NCBI RefSeq assembly: GCF_019702925.1
Contig: NZ_AP024713.1
Location: forward strand, 1,054,001-1,118,000
Direction of reading: 5' to 3'
DNA from: Campylobacter sp. 19-13652
Lineage (GTDB): Bacteria; Campylobacterota; Campylobacteria; Campylobacterales; Campylobacteraceae
Length of the DNA: 64,000 bases
Numbering within the stretch: the stretch's first letter is position 1; each line of letters begins with the position of its first letter. This document shows positions 60,143 to 64,000 of this stretch, in pieces. The notes under the pieces were generated by a model. The model made no database searches, had not been told where the DNA came from, and was given only the letters and a program-made list of their open reading frames with translations. The position numbers and the translations under genes were made by a program.

Positions 60143-61494
60143 ATGAAGAGCTAGTAAACGGCGCCAAAGAGCAGCTTGACGCCCATCTCGCTGGAGATGA
60201 GATAAGCGCCTATGACCTCACTCAGCACCTAAAAACACTTAAAAAAACCGACGATGAAGCATACCTAGACTACCTAGAAAAACTAGACCCTCAAAGCCTG
60301 GGCGACGCAGCCATTGAGATGCCTGATTATATGCTAAAAGACGTCATCGAGACCGTTCCGCATGAAAAAATGCTAGAAGCCCTTGAGGAGCTAGAAAGCG
60401 ATGACGCCACAGACTTACTTCAATACATCGAGGATATAGACGAGGATAAGGCAAAGGAGCTATTTGACGGACTTGATAAAGAGGATCAAGACGAAATATT
60501 AAGGCTTCGTAGCTATGATGATTACGAGGCTGGAGCTTATATGCAGACAGAGGTTTTCTCCGCGCGACTTGATGAGCGGCTTCAGACTGCGGTTGAGCGA
60601 CTTAGACGGCTAAAATCAGAAGGTGAACTAGAAAACGTCTCGCAGCTTTTTTTGGTTGATGCATGTGGAGTGCTTCAGTATGCAGTGCCGCTTGAGGATC
60701 TTATACTGTTTGATTTTAGCATGTTTTTAGGGGATATTATCCTAAGAAGCGGAGACAAATATCGTGCTACAAGCGCACTTGATAGCGATGATATCAGTGT
60801 CGTTGTCGGACTTGTGGAGGATTTTGACCTCACATCTATAGGCGTAACTGATAGTAAAGGTGTGCTACTAGGACGTATCACAACAGACGATATACACGAT
60901 ATCATTCAAGAACGAGCCACCGAGCAGCTTTATAACCTAGCTGGCGTAAACGACGAGGCCGAGGAGGAAGAGAGTCTGGCAAGTGCTGGTAAGGCGAGGG
61001 CGATATGGCTTGGGATAAATTTATGCACAGCTATTATAAGCTCGCTTATAATAGGGCTTTTTGACGCGACGATTGCCTCATATGTCGCACTTGCCGTACT
61101 CATGCCTATCGTGGCATCCATGGGGGGAAATGCTGGCACGCAATCGCTTACCGTTACAGTGCGGCGCCTTGCACTTGGTGAGATAGAATTTAAAGACGCA
61201 AAGGACGTAGTAAGGCGCGAAGTACTGCTATCGCTTAGTAACGGAGTATTATTTGGCGTAATAGCTGGCGTGATAGCATGGGCGTGGTTTGACCGTCCGA
61301 TGCTAGGTGCGGTTATTACAAGCAGTATGATTATAAATTTATTCAGTGCTGGCTTTTTTGGCACGGTTATACCGCTTGGGCTAAAGAAATTTAACATAGA
61401 CCCAGCCGTTGGATCGTCCGTCATTCTTACGACCTTTACAGATTGTATAGGATTTTTTAGCTTTTTAGGACTTGCAAAGTGGATATTACTATAA
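60139..61494 (+). CDS. mgtE: Magnesium transporter MgtE
   Basis: The 451 residues show the MgtE N domain (about 1-135, acidic repeats such as LESDDATDLLQYIEDIDEDKA), tandem CBS domains (about 136-260, QLFLVDACGVLQYAVPLEDL) and five membrane spans from about 290. The pore-helix motif SMGGNAGTQSL is in the second half. It imports Mg2+ and closes when cytosolic Mg2+ binds the N/CBS parts. It is coupled to the M23 gene by a 4-base overlap and to the Nudix gene by 16 bases. Confidence 0.96.
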   Translation: MNEELVNGAKEQLDAHLAGDEISAYDLTQHLKTLKKTDDEAYLDYLEKLDPQSLGDAAIEMPDYMLKDVIETVPHEKMLEALEELESDDATDLLQYIEDIDEDKAKELFDGLDKEDQDEILRLRSYDDYEAGAYMQTEVFSARLDERLQTAVERLRRLKSEGELENVSQLFLVDACGVLQYAVPLEDLILFDFSMFLGDIILRSGDKYRATSALDSDDISVVVGLVEDFDLTSIGVTDSKGVLLGRITTDDIHDIIQERATEQLYNLAGVNDEAEEEESLASAGKARAIWLGINLCTAIISSLIIGLFDATIASYVALAVLMPIVASMGGNAGTQSLTVTVRRLALGEIEFKDAKDVVRREVLLSLSNGVLFGVIAGVIAWAWFDRPMLGAVITSSMIINLFSAGFFGTVIPLGLKKFNIDPAVGSSVILTTFTDCIGFFSFLGLAKWILL

Positions 61495-62072
61495 CTGGCA
61501 AAGAACCGCTAATCAATCCTAAATTTATCCGCCCATACAGGCTTAATTTTATACAAAACGGCAAGCCTCGCACATGGGAATGTATAAGTGCTATGCCCTC
61601 CGTATCTGCACTTTTATACCATAAAAGCAAGGATAGCTTTGTCTTTGTAAGACAGTTTCGCCCAGCAGTTTGGCACGCTACGGCTGACGATAGTGCTATT
61701 AGCAAGGATGAGCGCGGCTACACGTATGAACTTTGTGCAGGGCTGCTTGATAAGGGGCTAAGCGAAGAACAAACCATAATCGAGGAAATAGCCGAGGAGA
61801 CTGGCTACGCAGTATCTTCGCTAATACGCATTACTCGCACTAGAAGTGGCTTTGGCTTTAGCGGCAACGCACAGACTATGTTTTATGCCCAGATTGATGA
61901 TGATATGCTAATAGGCGAAGGCGGCGGCGTGGAGGATGAGTACATAGAGCTTTTTTACCTGCCTAGGACTATGGCGCATGAGTTTATATTTGATGAGCGA
62001 TACGTCAAGGGGTTTGGGCTTGGCTTTGCGCTATTTTGGTGGAAGGATAAATTTAATCTAGCGCTTAAATAA
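61479..62072 (+). CDS. Nudix hydrolase resembling eukaryotic NUDT14 (UDP-sugar/ADP-ribose type)
   Basis: The 197 residues carry a Nudix box at 88-110 (GLLDKGLSEEQTIIEEIAEE plus TGY). The catalytic EE-X-TG part is intact, but the usual early Glu and the Arg of REUxEE are replaced (L and E). Alignment in mind to human NUDT14 is striking: RPYRLNFIQNG, FVFVRQFRPAVW, YTYELCAGLLD, and SGNAQTMFYAQI. NUDT14 cleaves UDP-glucose and ADP-ribose. The start lies inside mgtE by 16 bases. Substrate unknown. Confidence 0.85.
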   Translation: MDITITGKEPLINPKFIRPYRLNFIQNGKPRTWECISAMPSVSALLYHKSKDSFVFVRQFRPAVWHATADDSAISKDERGYTYELCAGLLDKGLSEEQTIIEEIAEETGYAVSSLIRITRTRSGFGFSGNAQTMFYAQIDDDMLIGEGGGVEDEYIELFYLPRTMAHEFIFDERYVKGFGLGFALFWWKDKFNLALK

Positions 62073-62204
62073 GCTTAAAATCACCCCCTCCTCCCTAACG
62101 CAGAATAGTTTTATCCAAAGCAAAAATAAAGATAAATTTACACTCCATGATAGTGCGAATTTAAAGGCTTCTTTAAGCTTAAACTCAAGCCCTATATTGT
62201 GCAT
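62058..62204 (-). pseudogene. Possible gene tail antisense to the Nudix 3' end
   Basis: A 48-residue minus frame reads MHNIGLEFKLKEAFKFALSW and then a hydrophobic tail ending ILSLFKR. Its stop lies in the last codons of the Nudix gene. There is no ribosome site. It reads like the C-terminal part of a membrane protein, so it may be a remnant. Low confidence. Confidence 0.25.
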
Positions 62205-63379
62205 GAGTAGCTTATTAATCGCGATATGCTAGCCTAGCAAAGTAACCTAAATGCTAAAAGCCAAAAGCTTTGGCGAACTCAAAAAATTTAAGGTATCACA
62301 ATATTTTCTAATTAAGCAAAAAGAATTTAAAAATATGATAACTTACCCTTATAAGCCAAAAAATGTCACAGACCTAGGAAAACTTTCTACAAACAACACA
62401 AAGACTATTTACTCAAGAGTCATGGACCTAAAAATAAACATAAATAATTTTATTAAGTTTTATACAATTAAAGTTTCAGGCTAAAAATTTAGCTCATTTT
62501 TTAGCCTCTTAAAAGTTTTAAACATCAAGCGATTAAAAGCATTAAAATACCGTTTAAATGCGAATAGTCCTCAACTCCATACCATACCACCACTATCTTA
62601 CATTTTTAAAAATTTAAATTTATAACATCTTTTTAAATAAGCCTTGCTTTCTATGTCACTTTGTAGCACAAACTCGCACAGTCTAGACAAAGCCTAGCAA
62701 AAATGGACGCTAGCAAAACATCAAGCCGTAAAAAGTAGTCGGTTTACTAGGTTTTGCTAAGAGTGTTTTTAGGCTTACACTAAAGCTTTGCGAATGGCTA
62801 AAATCATGCCGCTACTGCATAAGTAATGGCGAATACTAAAAGCCAGTGGCTCAAATTAGGAGCGTTAGGCTTGTAAAGTGGCTTAAATTTGTGATTAAAA
62901 ATAATATCCATACTTTAAAAATAAGCACTCTACAAACCAAATGTGCAAATTTTAAAAATATCCACGTCTTAATCCAGGGAAAATAGCATTACAAAGATAA
63001 AGCCTTAATTTTACCAAATATGCGTAAGAATTTAAATTAAAGGCTCTTTTAAACAATAGTGTTATTTTACAAAATTGCAAAAGTAAGCTACCCACGTATG
63101 TGAGTAACTTAGCCCCGATTTTATAGTGTACAAAAGCCACTCAGCCAAAAATCGTGCAACCACCTGTTAGCAGTTATGTCTTACACACTACCGCCACAAG
63201 AGTTTGGGCGATTCTGAAGGAATTAGGATAATAACTACTAAGTAGGGCGTGCCTTATTAAGTTAGTAGGCAAGCATATCGCTTTACTATGTAAGCAGTAA
63301 TGTTTTGATTTTATTGTGGCTTAAAATTTGTAAATAAAATAATGCTATTTTAAAAGAGCCCAATTAAAATAGTCAAGCC
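62205..63379. other. Gene-poor AT-rich region
   Basis: Nothing supported is found over 1.2 kb. A 77-codon plus frame at 62251-62484 (MLKAKSFGELKKFKVSQYF...) lacks a ribosome site and a family; it is possible but unsupported. Several short direct and inverted T/A-rich segments are present, but no terminator, tRNA or known RNA motif was recognised. Confidence 0.5.
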
Positions 63380-64000
63380 CTATTTATACAGCCTAGCAAA
63401 GCCCTCTGGGTCTTTAGTCTGCATAGGCTCGCTTAGTAAAGCAACCCCACAAGCACCACTTTTTATGCAAAGGGGCGCATTTTGAGGATTTATCCCACCT
63501 AGAGCGATTATTTTTACGCCGCCAAACTCATTAAAAATCTGCCCTATTAAACTAACGCCAGCTGGCTTAGCATTTGGCTTGCAGCTAGCGCCAAATATAG
63601 GCGATACAACGAGCAAAGAAGCTCCGAGGCTAAGCGCCGCCATAGCCTCTAAAAGGCTATGCGCTGGAGCATAAAAACCGCTTTTAATACCACATTTTAG
63701 ATCACGAAAAGCACTAAAATCACCGTAGCAAAGCCCAAGACTATCAAGCCTATCCCTAATCCACTCCCCACTAGCCCAAAAATCGAGGTTTAAATTTATA
63801 GCAACCTCATAAAAGTGATTTATCACAAGTCTTGTTTTGCTACTTTGGCACAGTTTTTTAAGCCTAAGTGCCAAAGTAAAATACTCATCCTCGCTTAGCC
63901 ATTTAGCGCGCAGTACAATAGCATCAACGCCTCCTTTGCAAAGCCTTTGCACTCTATCCTCAAAATCTCCAACGCAAATATCAGGCGAAGCAATAGCATA
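63380..64000 (-). CDS. ThiE/TenI-like thiamine-phosphate synthase family protein (5' end outside window)
   Basis: The minus frame is open to the window edge, so the N terminus lies beyond base 64000; the visible start YAIASPDICVGDFEDRVQRL is typical for ThiE/TenI. A GTG at 63952 is inside this frame and is unlikely to be the true start. The TIM-barrel pattern continues: LRAKWLSEDEY (substrate K/R strand), TRLVINHFYEVAI, ASLLVVSPIFGASCKP and KIIALGGINPQNAPLCIKSG. Residues such as the pyrophosphate-site G-G near the C terminus are present. ThiE joins HMP-PP and thiazole phosphate; TenI members act on the thiazole tautomer, and both fit here. Confidence 0.82.
   Translation of the reverse strand, partial: YAIASPDICVGDFEDRVQRLCKGGVDAIVLRAKWLSEDEYFTLALRLKKLCQSSKTRLVINHFYEVAINLNLDFWASGEWIRDRLDSLGLCYGDFSAFRDLKCGIKSGFYAPAHSLLEAMAALSLGASLLVVSPIFGASCKPNAKPAGVSLIGQIFNEFGGVKIIALGGINPQNAPLCIKSGACGVALLSEPMQTKDPEGFARLYK

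Noticed and set aside
62251-62484. 77-codon plus frame in the 62-63 kb gap
   Set aside because: Possible but unsupported: no ribosome site, no family, ordinary AT-rich composition. Left as a note in the gap entry.
1-64000. CRISPR array, insertion sequence or prophage
   Set aside because: No regularly spaced repeats, transposase, integrase or phage structural genes were seen on either strand.

Overview
The window is a 64 kb piece of chromosome from a Campylobacter-type epsilonproteobacterium. The evidence is the protein families and local gene orders: htrA facing cbpA-hspR-kefB; ctpA-purC-purS-purQ-plsC; rpmB/rpe/dnaQ-like; rsmH facing a SurA-type chaperone-ftsA-ftsZ; flgH facing pta-ackA; ilvB-ilvH-lpxD; a dba-dsbI pair; and sdaC-sdaA. 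These orders match C. jejuni as I remember it, but the blocks are joined differently. The pgtP gene and the many long AT-rich gaps with decayed frames suggest a non-jejuni species such as the C. concisus/curvus group. That species guess is inference.

Layout. 1-4.4 kb (minus): a TerB/DjlA-like fragment, purL, and a SufT-like/NnrS-like/DUF2249 operon. This operon faces hcp (4.5-5.8 kb) across one FNR-family palindrome placed symmetrically between two TATAAT boxes, which makes it look like a nitrosative-stress module. 6.1-9.3 kb: dba-dsbI and the phosphoglycerate transporter pgtP. 9.9-14.4 kb: kefB-hspR-cbpA and htrA, with an HspR-type operator on the cbpA promoter. 14.6-20.2 kb: a lipoprotein gene with an in-frame stop behind an A14 tract, sdaC-sdaA, three small envelope or sulfur genes, and a frameshifted exported-protein gene behind a G8 tract. 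20.2-27.8 kb: clpB with a consensus promoter and a second HspR-type operator, then ctpA-purCSQ-SH3-like protein-plsC.

27.9-42.1 kb: a YdcH-like protein; a two-gene signalling unit (HDOD-like protein, then STAS/receiver-like/STAS/CheX-like protein); rpmB, rpe and a dnaQ-like gene; a membrane-protein/rmuC/ftsL-like/rsmH run; and the SurA-type chaperone-ftsA-ftsZ run. 42.1-43.8 kb has no intact gene but carries a recognisable cysteine-rich remnant. 43.8-45.0 kb: a seven-tRNA operon (Lys, Val, Asp, Lys, Glu, Val, Asp in transcription order) with a perfect consensus promoter and a DUF937 gene at its end.

45.2-47.1 kb: a hemerythrin-GGDEF protein and a YheO-type regulator. 47.2-53.9 kb: ilvB-ilvH-lpxD, then flgH with a sigma-54 promoter facing pta-ackA. 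54.1-62.1 kb: a minus run (exported protein, glcD, ktrB, ktrA, unknown protein) and a plus run (M23 peptidase, mgtE, NUDT14-like Nudix hydrolase). 62.1-63.4 kb is another gene-poor gap, and the window ends in a partial ThiE/TenI-like gene.

No CRISPR array, insertion sequence, prophage or rRNA gene was seen. The least explained items are the STAS/CheX signalling pair, the symmetric hcp regulatory site, the tRNA-Glu(CTC) with an odd anticodon loop, and the broken genes next to homopolymer tracts. All domain and family calls come from reading motifs by eye; no database search was possible.
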